From Achromobacter sp. RTa (GTDB lineage Bacteria; Pseudomonadota; Gammaproteobacteria; Burkholderiales; Burkholderiaceae_B): a stretch of DNA of 64,000 nucleotides. The notes under the pieces were generated by a model. That model saw nothing but the letters and a program-made list of their open reading frames with translations, did no database searches and had not been told where the DNA came from. Numbering within the stretch: position 1 is the first letter of the stretch; each line of letters begins with the position of its first letter. Below are positions 18,628-28,357 of the stretch, piece by piece. Both the position numbers and the translations under genes were made by a program. The stretch is from positions 41,999-105,998 of the forward strand of contig NZ_JPYO01000045.1 of NCBI RefSeq assembly GCF_000757485.1. The letters are read 5' to 3'.

Positions 18628-20165
18628 CGACCAGCAAAGTGATTCTGGCCATAGATGAGGGCACGTCCGGCACCCGCGCGGCGACGGTGTCGGCCGACGG
18701 CCACGTATCCTGCCTCGAATATGTGCCATTGCAGGTGAGGACGCCCCGGCCTGGCGTGGTCGAGCAGGACGCCGACGTGATTCTCGAGAAGACGGTCGAG
18801 GTATGCCGCGGCGCGATCGCGCGGGCGCGGCAAGAGGGGCAGGAGATCGTCGCGCTGGCCATCGCCACGCAGCGGGCGACCGCCGTGTTGTGGGATACGC
18901 GCAGCGGCCGGGCGCTGGTGCCGGCCATGGTGTGGCAGGACACGCGCTACGTGGACGAGCTGGACCAGCTGGCGCCGCAATGGGACCGGCCCTTGCTGGC
19001 GCACGTAGGCCGCCCGGTCGGGGTGCGTTCGCTCTATCTCTGGGCGGCGCACCATATCCGGGAGACGCAGCAGGTGGCCGATGCCTGGCGCGAGCGGCGC
19101 CTGGCCTTCGGCACCGTCGACAGCTGGCTGCTGTGGCATTTCTCGCAGCGGCGCGAATGCGTCACGACCCCCACCAACGCCACGTCCGCCGGCGCCTATG
19201 TGCTGGCCGGGCACCGCTACTACCTGGACTGGCTGGCAACGCTGGGCTTTCCCGCCGAACTGCTGCCGGCCCTGCGCCAGGACGCCGACGACTTCGGGCG
19301 CACGCGCATGGAGGTGCTGGGCATAGCCGTGCCGATCCTGGCCTCCGTGGGCGACCAGCATGCGGGCGCGGTCGGGCTGGGCTGCCTGGACCGCGGACAG
19401 GCCATGTGCGTGCATGGCACGGGCAGCTTCGTCGACCTCATCATCGGCCCGGAACCACCGGTGAATTCCGGCCAGTTCGAGGGCTCGCTGACGATGACGG
19501 CGCGCCGCCAGGACGGCGTTTCGCATTTCGCCGTCGAGACCTTCGTCGCGACCACCGGCTCCGCGCTGAACTGGGTCTGCGAAAAACTGAAGTGGTTCAA
19601 GGATGCGCGCGAGATCAGCGCCCTGGCGGCCACCGTCGACTCGTCGCGCGGGGTGACTTTCGTGCCGGCCCTGACGGGTTTGCGCGTCCCCAGGATGGAA
19701 GCGGCCGCGCGCGCCTCGCTGACGGGGGTGTCGATGGCCACCACCCAGGCCGAAGTGGCCTACGCCATCCTGGAAGGCATTGCGCATTCGGTCGCCAGCT
19801 GCATCGAGGCCGACGAGGAGGTGTCCGGAGTGCGCGTATGCGAGCTGGTCGTGGGCGGAGGGCTCTCCGGCAGCGACGCGCTCCTGCAGATCCAGGCGGA
19901 CCTGATCGGCATTCCCATACGCCGCATGCAGGAGGCCGACCGCGCGAGCCTGCGCGGCGCGGCCTTCCTGGCGGGCTCTTCCGGCCTGTTGTGGGACTCG
20001 CTGCAGGAGGCGCGCAAGACAACGGTGACCGACGCGGTGTTCGAGCCGCTGCTGGACGAAGGCGAAAGGCAGCGGCGGCGCGGCCTGTGGCACTCACGGG
20101 TTGCGTCCGAGCTGGAACACGCGGGGCAATTCAAGCAGGACAAAGAGGAGGTCTTGGAAAAATGA
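18624..20165 (+). CDS. FGGY-family carbohydrate/polyol kinase
   Basis: 513 residues, the glycerol-kinase length. The N-terminal ATP/phosphate motif (LAIDEGTSGTRAA), GTVDSWLLW, SVGDQHAGAVG with the catalytic Asp, and the C-terminal VGGGLSGSDALLQIQADLIG are family hallmarks. Compared with E. coli GlpK from memory, Arg in the QRE motif is kept but Glu85 is Ala (TQRATAV), the Phe271 position (EGAVFMAG) is FVATTG, and GAPYWDPYARG is replaced by RVPRMEAAAR. Those residues line the glycerol pocket or sit close to it, so glycerol may not be the substrate. Overlaps both neighbours by 4 nt. Confidence 0.88.
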   Translation: MTTSKVILAIDEGTSGTRAATVSADGHVSCLEYVPLQVRTPRPGVVEQDADVILEKTVEVCRGAIARARQEGQEIVALAIATQRATAVLWDTRSGRALVPAMVWQDTRYVDELDQLAPQWDRPLLAHVGRPVGVRSLYLWAAHHIRETQQVADAWRERRLAFGTVDSWLLWHFSQRRECVTTPTNATSAGAYVLAGHRYYLDWLATLGFPAELLPALRQDADDFGRTRMEVLGIAVPILASVGDQHAGAVGLGCLDRGQAMCVHGTGSFVDLIIGPEPPVNSGQFEGSLTMTARRQDGVSHFAVETFVATTGSALNWVCEKLKWFKDAREISALAATVDSSRGVTFVPALTGLRVPRMEAAARASLTGVSMATTQAEVAYAILEGIAHSVASCIEADEEVSGVRVCELVVGGGLSGSDALLQIQADLIGIPIRRMQEADRASLRGAAFLAGSSGLLWDSLQEARKTTVTDAVFEPLLDEGERQRRRGLWHSRVASELEHAGQFKQDKEEVLEK

Positions 20166-21838
20166 TCGGGTGGCTATCGAGAAAGCCCAGGAAGGACCGG
20201 GCTGAAATGACCCGCACCGAACCATTGCGCCTGAATCGGCAGGAACAGCTGGACCGGTTGGAATCCGAGTATTTCGACATCATCATCGTCGGGGGCGGCA
20301 TCACCGGCGTCTACGCGGCGTTGGACGCAAGCCTGCGCGGCTACCGCGCGGCCGTCATCGAGAAGGACGATTTCGCCTCGGGCACGTCTTCCAAATCCTC
20401 GAAGATGGTGCACGGCGGATTGCGTTATATCGAGCAGGGCAATCTTGGCCTCGTGCGGCATTCGTTGCATGAACGCCAGCGCCTGCGCCGCAATGCCCGC
20501 CACCTGGTGCAGCGGCTGCCGTTTCTTTTTCCGATCCTGGAAAAGGACGGCGTGTTCGACAAGCGCCTTTCCAAGGCCTTTGAAAGCCTGCTCTGGACCT
20601 ATGACGTGGCCGGCGGATGGCGCGAGGGCATCCTGCACCAGAAGCTGACGCCGGCCGAGGTGCTGTCGCATTGCCCGACCTTCAAGGAAGAGGGGCTGTT
20701 GGGCGGCTTTCTTTACTTCGACGCGCGCGTGGACGATGCGCGCCTGACGCTGGCCGTCGCGCGCACCGCCGCCTTTCATGGAGCGGCCGTCGTCAACCAC
20801 GCCAAGGCCGTGGCAATCACGCGCAACGGGCATGGCAAGGTCGATGGCGTCGTCGTCCAGGCCGGCCCGCGCGAAATACGCGCGCGCGCCGGCGTGGTCG
20901 TCATGGCGACGGGCGTGTGGCTGCGCGACTGGAACGGCGCGAAGAAGGACGATGCGTCCGCGCTGCACGTCCGGCCGGCCAAGGGCGTGCACGTGGCCGT
21001 GCCCTGGCTGAAGGTGCGCAACGATTGCACCGTGACCATTCCCGTTCCCGGCCGCAGCCGCCGCGCCACCATCACCCGCTGGGGCAACCTGTCGTACCTG
21101 GGCACGACGGACGAAGACTACGAAGGCGACCTGGACGACGTGCACTGCACCCGGCGCGAGCTGGATTTCCTGCTGGAGGGCGCCCGGTCCGCGTTGAAGG
21201 TGGATCTGCGCGCCGAAGACGCCGTGGGCAGCATCGCGGGGTGCCGGCCGCTGGTCGCGCCGCCAGGGGGTAAGACGCTGGAGATCAAGCGCAACCATGT
21301 CATCCGCGTGGCGGAGGACGGCTTGGTCACGGTCGTCGGCGGCAAGCTCACGACGTCGCGCCACATGGCCGAGCAGACGATCGACGCCGCGCAGCGGGTC
21401 ATCGGCAAGACCGGCAAATGCCAGACCCACCGCGCCTATCTGCTGGGCGCGGCGGGCTACGACCCGCAGGCCATCGTGGCCTCGGGCGGCCTGTCCGCCC
21501 ACCTGGGCGAACGCTACGGGACCGAGGCGCGCTTCGTCAGCGACATCATGGAGCAGGCGCCCGCGCTGCAGAGGCCCGTCGTCGAGGGCTTGCCCTACAC
21601 CGAGGCGGAAGTCGTCTATGCGGCGCGGCACGAACTGGCCGGCAGCGTCGAAGACGTGTTGTCACGCCGCATGCGGGCGCGCCTCATGGCGCGCGACGCC
21701 TCGGCCCGCGCCGCCGCGCGGGTCGGCCAGATACTGCAGGCCGAGCTCGGATTGCCGGAAGACCTTATCGCGCGGCAGGTCAGCGACTACCTTGCCGCCA
21801 TCAAGCACGAAAAGTCCATACTCATGGGAGACCAGTAA
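20162..21838 (+). CDS. FAD-dependent glycerol-3-phosphate-dehydrogenase-like oxidoreductase
   Basis: 558 residues from the ATG at 20162 that overlaps the kinase stop. FAD-binding IIIVGGGITGVYAALDAS lies near residue 41. GlpD hallmarks follow: SSKMVHGGLRYIE, VDDARLTLA, ATGVWLRDW, KGVHVAVPW, LGTTDEDYEGD, GCRPLV and VVGGKLTTSR. GlpD oxidises sn-glycerol-3-phosphate to DHAP at the inner membrane, passing electrons to quinone. Here it may act on the product of the adjacent FGGY kinase, as EryB does in erythritol catabolism. The first 40 residues are an extra charged leader. The next gene's ATG follows the TAA directly. Confidence 0.88.
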   Translation: MIGWLSRKPRKDRAEMTRTEPLRLNRQEQLDRLESEYFDIIIVGGGITGVYAALDASLRGYRAAVIEKDDFASGTSSKSSKMVHGGLRYIEQGNLGLVRHSLHERQRLRRNARHLVQRLPFLFPILEKDGVFDKRLSKAFESLLWTYDVAGGWREGILHQKLTPAEVLSHCPTFKEEGLLGGFLYFDARVDDARLTLAVARTAAFHGAAVVNHAKAVAITRNGHGKVDGVVVQAGPREIRARAGVVVMATGVWLRDWNGAKKDDASALHVRPAKGVHVAVPWLKVRNDCTVTIPVPGRSRRATITRWGNLSYLGTTDEDYEGDLDDVHCTRRELDFLLEGARSALKVDLRAEDAVGSIAGCRPLVAPPGGKTLEIKRNHVIRVAEDGLVTVVGGKLTTSRHMAEQTIDAAQRVIGKTGKCQTHRAYLLGAAGYDPQAIVASGGLSAHLGERYGTEARFVSDIMEQAPALQRPVVEGLPYTEAEVVYAARHELAGSVEDVLSRRMRARLMARDASARAAARVGQILQAELGLPEDLIARQVSDYLAAIKHEKSILMGDQ

Positions 21839-23395
21839 ATGATCAGTAAAGAAGCCATCAAGCGCGGCTACAACCGCGGCAAATACGTGGTTGGCGCGCA
21901 CACGCCTCCGGCCTATGCCGCGACGCTGGCCCAGGCGGGAACCGAACCCGGCCTGCAGCGCGATCCGGTGAGCGTGTCCGCCGAACAGGTGCAGGCCCTG
22001 CGCGCCGTGTCGGACGAGGTGCTGACCGCCACGGCCGACGTGGTCGCCTGGACCCGCGACTGGTGGGCGGGCTCGATGATGACCGAGACCGCCGGCAGGC
22101 CAGCGACGCCGCAGGCGGTCATCGTCAGGGTATCCACCGTCGAGCAGGTCCAGGCGGTGATGCGCATCGCGAACGCGGCCGCGATACCGGTGACCGTGTC
22201 GGCGGGCCGCAGCAACGTGACGGGCGCGGCATTGCCGGTGCGCGGCGGCATCGTGCTGGACGTATGCCAGCTGAACAGGCTGATCGGCGTGGACCGCGAA
22301 AGCCAGATCGTGGAAGTCGAGGCCGGCATGTTCGGCGATGTGTTCGAGCAGACCATCCAGGGCGAGTACGGCCTGACGATGGGGCACTGGCCGTCGTCGT
22401 TCGGCATCAGCACGGTGGGCGGCTGGGTCGCTTGCCGCGGCGCCGGCCAATTGTCCACCCGCTACGGCAAGATCGAGGATATGGTGTTCGGCATGGACGT
22501 GGTGCTGGCCGACGGCAGCCTCGTCACGTTGGGAGGATATTCGCGCGCCGCGCTGGGATCGGACCTGCAGCAGGTATTCATCGGTTCGGAAGGCACGCTG
22601 GGCGTCATCGTGCGCATGCGCCTGAAGCTGCATCGCCTGCCAGACTACGGCCGCGCCATCGCCTATGGCTTCAAGACCTTCGCCATCGGGCTGGATGCCT
22701 GCCGTGAAATCATGCAGCGCGGCGCAAACCCGGCGGCGCTGCGGCTGTACGATGAATTGGAAAGCGGCGTGCAGTTCAACCGGCCGGATCTCAATGTGCT
22801 GCTGGTTGCCGACGAAGGCGCGCGCCAGATCGTGGACGCGGTCATGGAGATCAGCGAAGGCGTATGCGAGGAGCTGGGCGAGAAACTGGACGGCGCGGCG
22901 ATCTTCGAGCGTTGGCTGGACACTCGCTACCTCACGGGCAAGAGCGCCGAGGGCTTCAAGCGCAGCCCGGGTTTCGTCGCGGACACGCTGGAAATGGCGG
23001 GGCGCTGGAGCGATCTGCCGGCCATCTACGACGAAGTGGTGAGCGCCATCAATGCGGTTCCGGGCACGCTGGCCGGTTCGGCGCACCAATCGCATGCCTA
23101 CGTCGACGGGGCCTGCCTGTATTTCTCGCTGCGCGGCGAAGTGGAAGTTGAGAACCGCGCGAAGTGGTACCGCCGGGCATGGGATGCCGCCAACGCCGTG
23201 CTGATTAAATACAATGCGGCCCTCAGCCACCACCACGGCGTGGGCCTGTTGCGCGCGCCGTACATGGAAGAATCGCTGGGCAGCGGGTTCCAGGTGCTGC
23301 GCACGCTCAAGCGCACGCTGGACCCGCAGAACATCCTCAATCCCGGAAAGCTCGGCCTGAGCGACGAGCTCTTCCACGACCAGGGCAAGCGATAA
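21839..23395 (+). CDS. FAD-linked oxidase resembling alkylglycerone-phosphate synthase
   Basis: 518 residues. The vanillyl-alcohol-oxidase-type FAD domain is clear (VTVSAGRSNVTGAALPVRGG; GHWPSSFGISTVGGWVACR; FIGSEGTLGVIVRMRLK). The C-terminal ALSHHHGVGLLR followed by LKRTLDPQNILNPGKLGL matches the alkyldihydroxyacetonephosphate synthase (AGPS) subgroup rather than D-lactate or glycolate oxidases. AGPS swaps an acyl for an alkyl chain on DHAP in ether-lipid synthesis; bacterial homologues are mostly unassigned and may be oxidases. Its place between a GlpD-like enzyme and a GlpP-like regulator suggests a glycerol- or polyol-phosphate-related substrate. Confidence 0.85.
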   Translation: MISKEAIKRGYNRGKYVVGAHTPPAYAATLAQAGTEPGLQRDPVSVSAEQVQALRAVSDEVLTATADVVAWTRDWWAGSMMTETAGRPATPQAVIVRVSTVEQVQAVMRIANAAAIPVTVSAGRSNVTGAALPVRGGIVLDVCQLNRLIGVDRESQIVEVEAGMFGDVFEQTIQGEYGLTMGHWPSSFGISTVGGWVACRGAGQLSTRYGKIEDMVFGMDVVLADGSLVTLGGYSRAALGSDLQQVFIGSEGTLGVIVRMRLKLHRLPDYGRAIAYGFKTFAIGLDACREIMQRGANPAALRLYDELESGVQFNRPDLNVLLVADEGARQIVDAVMEISEGVCEELGEKLDGAAIFERWLDTRYLTGKSAEGFKRSPGFVADTLEMAGRWSDLPAIYDEVVSAINAVPGTLAGSAHQSHAYVDGACLYFSLRGEVEVENRAKWYRRAWDAANAVLIKYNAALSHHHGVGLLRAPYMEESLGSGFQVLRTLKRTLDPQNILNPGKLGLSDELFHDQGKR

Positions 23396-23397
23396 CC

Positions 23398-23982
23398 ATG
23401 GACAGATCATTCGGGGCATGCCTGGCGCGCCACCCGGTCATAGCGACGCTGTACGGGGTTGAGCAGATCAACACCTTTGTCGGCAGCGTCGCAGAGATCG
23501 GCATCGTCGCCAACGTGGAGCTGCGCAAGCTTGCTCCGGTGATCTCCGCGCTGAACCGGGCGGGGAAGTTCGCCATCGTCAACATCGACAGTTGCGAAGG
23601 CCTGTCGCAGGACAAGGGCGGCGTCGAGTACCTGGCCGATATCGGCGTGGCCAGCCTGGTGTCCACCCGGGTGGCGACCATCCAGCGGGCCAACAGGGCG
23701 GGCATGGTGACCATGCAGAAGGTCTTCGTCACGGACCGCTCGACCTGGCCCCGCAGCGTAAAGGCGCTGGAGCAGAGCGATCCCAACCTGGTGCAGCTGA
23801 TGCCCGCGGCGATGCTCGCGCACATGGCCCCGCAGGACCTGAAGGCCCTGCCGCCCATCGTCGCGTCCGGTTTCGTCTGCAACGAGGCTGACGTGGGCGC
23901 GGCGATGCGGCACGGCGCGGTGGGGGTTTCCACCAGCGATCACGCACTCTGGAGCCTGGATCCGAAGCAGCTCAGGCGCTGA
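23398..23982 (+). CDS. GlpP-type glycerol-3-phosphate-responsive antiterminator
   Basis: 194 residues with the full-length GlpP pattern: VANVELRKLAPVISALNRAGKFAIVNID, then DKGGVEYL, GVASLVSTRVATIQRANRAGMVTMQKVFV, then VQLMPAAM, PPIVASGFVCNEADVGAAMRHGAVGVSTSDHALW. In Bacillus subtilis GlpP binds glycerol-3-phosphate and the leader RNA of glpD, letting polymerase pass a terminator. The fold is a TIM-barrel-like domain. It is the last operon gene, 2 nt after the oxidase stop. A terminator-like hairpin lies in the operon leader, giving it a likely target. Confidence 0.85.
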   Translation: MDRSFGACLARHPVIATLYGVEQINTFVGSVAEIGIVANVELRKLAPVISALNRAGKFAIVNIDSCEGLSQDKGGVEYLADIGVASLVSTRVATIQRANRAGMVTMQKVFVTDRSTWPRSVKALEQSDPNLVQLMPAAMLAHMAPQDLKALPPIVASGFVCNEADVGAAMRHGAVGVSTSDHALWSLDPKQLRR

Positions 23983-23984
23983 GC

Positions 23985-24002
23985 GCGGGAATGCCCGCGC
24001 GT
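23985..24002 (+). terminator. GC hairpin after the GlpP gene
   Basis: GCGCGGG and CCCGCGC flank AATG just after the operon's last stop codon. No T-run follows, so it is a weak or Rho-assisted end at best. The rest of the gap to the aquaporin gene (to 24169) holds no other feature that I can support. Confidence 0.35.
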
Positions 24003-24169
24003 GCCTAATCCATCCGGAGGATCCCCCGGAACGGGCCGGCGACGTTACCTTGTTTGAGGCAGGGACGCCGGCGCCTGGCCGCGAACAAGAAATGTCAAGA
24101 TTTGCATTGCTTTAACGTTGCCGTTCCCGCGTCGCGATACCGTTGGGTTTTCGTTTTTTGGGGGTGGAA

Positions 24170-24877
24170 ATGTACTCGCTATCCAAGCGTTGCGGCGCGG
24201 AGTTCTTTGGCACATTCTGGCTGGTACTGGGCGGCTGCGGAGCCGCGGTGCTGGCGGCGGGCTTCCCGGAGCTGGGGATCGGGTTCGCGGGCGTGGCGCT
24301 GGCCTTCGGCCTGACGGTGCTGACCATGGCGTTCGCGGTGGGCCACATCTCGGGCGGCCATTTCAATCCGGCCGTTACTGTCGGCCTGGTGGCGGGCGGG
24401 CGCTTTCCCGCCAAGGAAATCGCGCCCTACGTGATTGCGCAGGTGCTGGGCGCGATTGCGGCGGCCGCGGTGTTGGCGTGCATCGCCAGCGGCAAGCTTG
24501 GCTTCGATCTCAAGGCCAGCCACTTCGCGGCCAACGGCTACGGCGAGTATTCGCCTGGCAAGTATTCGATGGCGTCCGCGCTGGTGTCGGAAATCGTCAT
24601 GACCGCCGGCTTCCTGTTCGTGATCCTGGGCGCCACCAGCAAGCGCGCGCCCGCCGGTTTCGCGGCGATCCCGATCGGCCTTGCGCTCACCCTCATCCAT
24701 TTGGTCAGCATCCCGGTCACGAACACGTCGGTCAATCCGGCCCGTTCCACCGGCCCCGCGCTGTTCGTGGGCGGCTGGGCGCTGGAGCAACTGTGGCTGT
24801 TCTGGGTCGCGCCCATCGTCGGCGCGATCATCGGCGCCATCGCCTACCGGCTGGTGAGCGATTCCTCCAAGGAATAG
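24170..24877 (+). CDS. aqpZ: Aquaporin Z (water channel)
   Basis: 235 residues from the ATG at 24170 ([19 protein letters not shown]), after a G-rich ribosome site; an in-frame GTG at 24143 is less likely. Six transmembrane helices and both NPA half-helices are present (GGHFNPAVT and TSVNPARS). The selectivity filter residues of E. coli AqpZ are kept: Phe in VALAFGLTV, His in LTLIHL, Thr in PVTNTS, Arg in NPARS. That filter passes water and largely excludes glycerol. So although it follows the glycerol-type operon, it is not a glycerol facilitator. Confidence 0.95.
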   Translation: MYSLSKRCGAEFFGTFWLVLGGCGAAVLAAGFPELGIGFAGVALAFGLTVLTMAFAVGHISGGHFNPAVTVGLVAGGRFPAKEIAPYVIAQVLGAIAAAAVLACIASGKLGFDLKASHFAANGYGEYSPGKYSMASALVSEIVMTAGFLFVILGATSKRAPAGFAAIPIGLALTLIHLVSIPVTNTSVNPARSTGPALFVGGWALEQLWLFWVAPIVGAIIGAIAYRLVSDSSKE

Positions 24878-24984
24878 GGCGGGGAGGCGGGGGCCCGGGG
24901 AGCGGGCGATAATAGGGCCGAGCCGATATCTCCGGCGTCGGCCCGTCGGTCCCTCCCGGGAAGAACAAGAAGCACGCAGCCCCC

Positions 24985-25674
24985 ATGAATGAGTTTTCCA
25001 TCGCCATCCACCTTACGCTCGCCATGCTGCTGGGCGCGGCCGTCGGCCTCGAGCGCCAGTGGCGGCAGAATTACGCGGGCGTCGTTACGCATGCGCTGGT
25101 CGCCCTGGGCGCGGCCGCCTACACCGCCTTGCCCGCGCTGCTGGACGCCAGCAACGATATGCGCCTGGGCAGCCAGGTCGTGACGGGCATCGGGTTCCTG
25201 GGCGCAGGCCTGATCATGCGCGACGGCCTGACCATCCGCGGCCTCAGCGCCGCCGCCACCATCTGGGCCACCGGCGCGGTCGGCGTGCTGGCGGGCTATG
25301 GTTTCCTGGCCGAGGCGGGCGCGGTAACCGCCCTGATCCTGGTTACGAACGTGCTGTTGCGGGGCGGCGCCAGGCTGGTGGACCGCTACGTGCCCGAGGC
25401 GGAAACGGAAGAGCGCTACTACAACATCGCCCTGACCTGCGCCTCGGCGGACGAAGCGCTGATGCGCGCGGAACTGCTGAACTCCCTCGCCAGGCACAGC
25501 CTGCGCCTGCGCGGCGTGGAAAGCCAGCAGCGCGACGGCGGCCGCTCCGAAGTGACGGCGGTGGTCTATTCGATGCGCCAGGAAGACGAGCGCGTGGAAA
25601 AACTGGTGGGAAGCCTGAGCCTGCTTCCCCAGACGTTTTCCGCGAGCTGGACTTCCGATACCGGTAACGCCTGA
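24985..25674 (+). CDS. MgtC/SapB-family membrane protein
   Basis: 229 residues. The N-terminal domain has four to five transmembrane helices with the MgtC signature: GAAVGLERQWR, then GIGFLGAGLIMRDGLTIRGLSAAATIWATGAVGVLAG. The soluble C-terminal domain (from about residue 140) has an ACT-like alternating pattern. MgtC proteins help survival in low Mg2+ and inside macrophages, in some cases by inhibiting ATP synthase; others are of unknown role. It stands alone, with no mgtA/B nearby. Confidence 0.88.
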   Translation: MNEFSIAIHLTLAMLLGAAVGLERQWRQNYAGVVTHALVALGAAAYTALPALLDASNDMRLGSQVVTGIGFLGAGLIMRDGLTIRGLSAAATIWATGAVGVLAGYGFLAEAGAVTALILVTNVLLRGGARLVDRYVPEAETEERYYNIALTCASADEALMRAELLNSLARHSLRLRGVESQQRDGGRSEVTAVVYSMRQEDERVEKLVGSLSLLPQTFSASWTSDTGNA

Positions 25675-25754
25675 CCTTGCTGGGCGCAATCAGGACGCCG
25701 TAAGTCTGATCTCAATACGCTTGCAGGCCGTATCCCAGACCACGAGCGCAGCCT

Positions 25755-27270
<1,516 letters not shown>

Positions 27271-27372
27271 TCCCGGCGGTCACAATGGCCGCATCAAGTT
27301 GTTATACGATCCAGGCCTGGGGTTTGCTGAGCGCAAAAGGAGCCTCGCGCGGGTCCGTAACCGGGGGACTGG

Positions 27373-27681
27373 ATGTCTTTGTATGTGATCGTCGCCGTTC
27401 GAAAAGAGCCCGTCAGCGGGCACGTCGCCTATGTGCGCTGGGGACAGGCCGAGCGCGGCGTGCCGGGCTGGGTCACCGAGCCGGTGACGGCGGCGGCGTC
27501 CGAGGTCATCGAACTGATCAAGGACGGCGCCGAGGTCGAAACGGCCATCAGCCTGGACGGCATGAGCGTGGCCTCGCGTCCGGTGCGCGTCCTGGTCGAC
27601 GATGACGGGCGCGAGCACCTCGCATCGGTGCCCGTCCCCAGTTCAACCTTGCACACGCTGTTCGACCTGCCGGAGTTCTGA
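27373..27681 (+). CDS. Hypothetical protein, about 100 residues
   Basis: 102 residues, starting at an ATG after GGGGGACTGG. It looks like a small alpha/beta protein with alternating strands (MSLYVIVAVRK, HVAYVRWGQ, RPVRVLVDDDG) and no signal peptide or membrane segment. I do not recognise the family. It lies 102 nt after kdsA and is convergent with a GNAT gene. Confidence 0.65.
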   Translation: MSLYVIVAVRKEPVSGHVAYVRWGQAERGVPGWVTEPVTAAASEVIELIKDGAEVETAISLDGMSVASRPVRVLVDDDGREHLASVPVPSSTLHTLFDLPEF

Positions 27682-27699
27682 TCCGCCGGCCATCGGCCC

Positions 27700-28185
27700 T
27701 CAGCGCCGGCCTTGCGCGAAGCTCTGCAAGGCGTCTCCGGCGAGCCGGTAGCGCACCCATTCATCCTGCGGCAGCGCCCCGATCGACTTGTAGAAGTCGA
27801 TCGCGGGCGTGTTCCAGTCCAGCACGCTCCATTCCAGCCGCCCGCAGCCATTGGCCACCGCTTCCTGCGCCAGATGGCGCAGCAGATCGCGTCCGGCGCC
27901 GATGCCGCGATGCTCGGGCGTGACGTACAGGTCTTCCAGGTAGATGCCGTTCTTGCCCAGCCAGGTCGAATAGCTGTAGAAATAGACCGCATAGCCGATG
28001 GCCTTGCCGTCCAGCAGGCACATCAGCGCCCGCGCGGGCGCGCCTTCGGCGAACAGCGTGCGCCGGACGTCGTCGGCGCTGGCGATCACCTCGTGGGCGG
28101 CGCGCTCGTACACGGCGAGCTCGGTGATGAATGCATAGATCTGGGCCGCATCCGAAGGCGCGGCGGGGCGGATTTCGATAGTCAC
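27700..28185 (-). CDS. GNAT N-acetyltransferase, spermidine/diamine (SAT-like) type
   Basis: 161 residues from a GTG at 28185, preceded by AGGAAA; an upstream ATG (28212) would add nine residues. The acetyl-CoA loop is LYVTPEHRGIGAGRDLLRHLA, and the FYSYSTWLGKNGIYLEDL strand pair and LDWNTPAIDFYKSIGA are typical of the SSAT/thialysine acetyltransferase group. The likely substrates are small polyamines or related amines, by family resemblance only. It is monocistronic, cytoplasmic, and divergent from pqiB. Confidence 0.85.
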   Translation of the reverse strand: MTIEIRPAAPSDAAQIYAFITELAVYERAAHEVIASADDVRRTLFAEGAPARALMCLLDGKAIGYAVYFYSYSTWLGKNGIYLEDLYVTPEHRGIGAGRDLLRHLAQEAVANGCGRLEWSVLDWNTPAIDFYKSIGALPQDEWVRYRLAGDALQSFAQGRR

Positions 28186-28357
28186 GGATATTTCCTGCTT
28201 TTTGGGACGCATATCCTACCCGTGAACGCCTGGTCTTGCAGGCCGTGCCGCCCGGCAACATCGGGATTCCCCTTACTTGCGCGCCGTGCGGGGGGGCGCG
28301 ATTCTTTGCCAGGATCTTGCCCTCGCGTCTGCATGGATACCACTGAGGACGTCCGCT

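Noticed and set aside
24170-24877. Aquaporin as the glycerol facilitator of the preceding operon
   Set aside because: The pore keeps the narrow AqpZ filter (Phe, His, Thr, Arg), which favours water; 187 nt and a hairpin also separate it from the operon.
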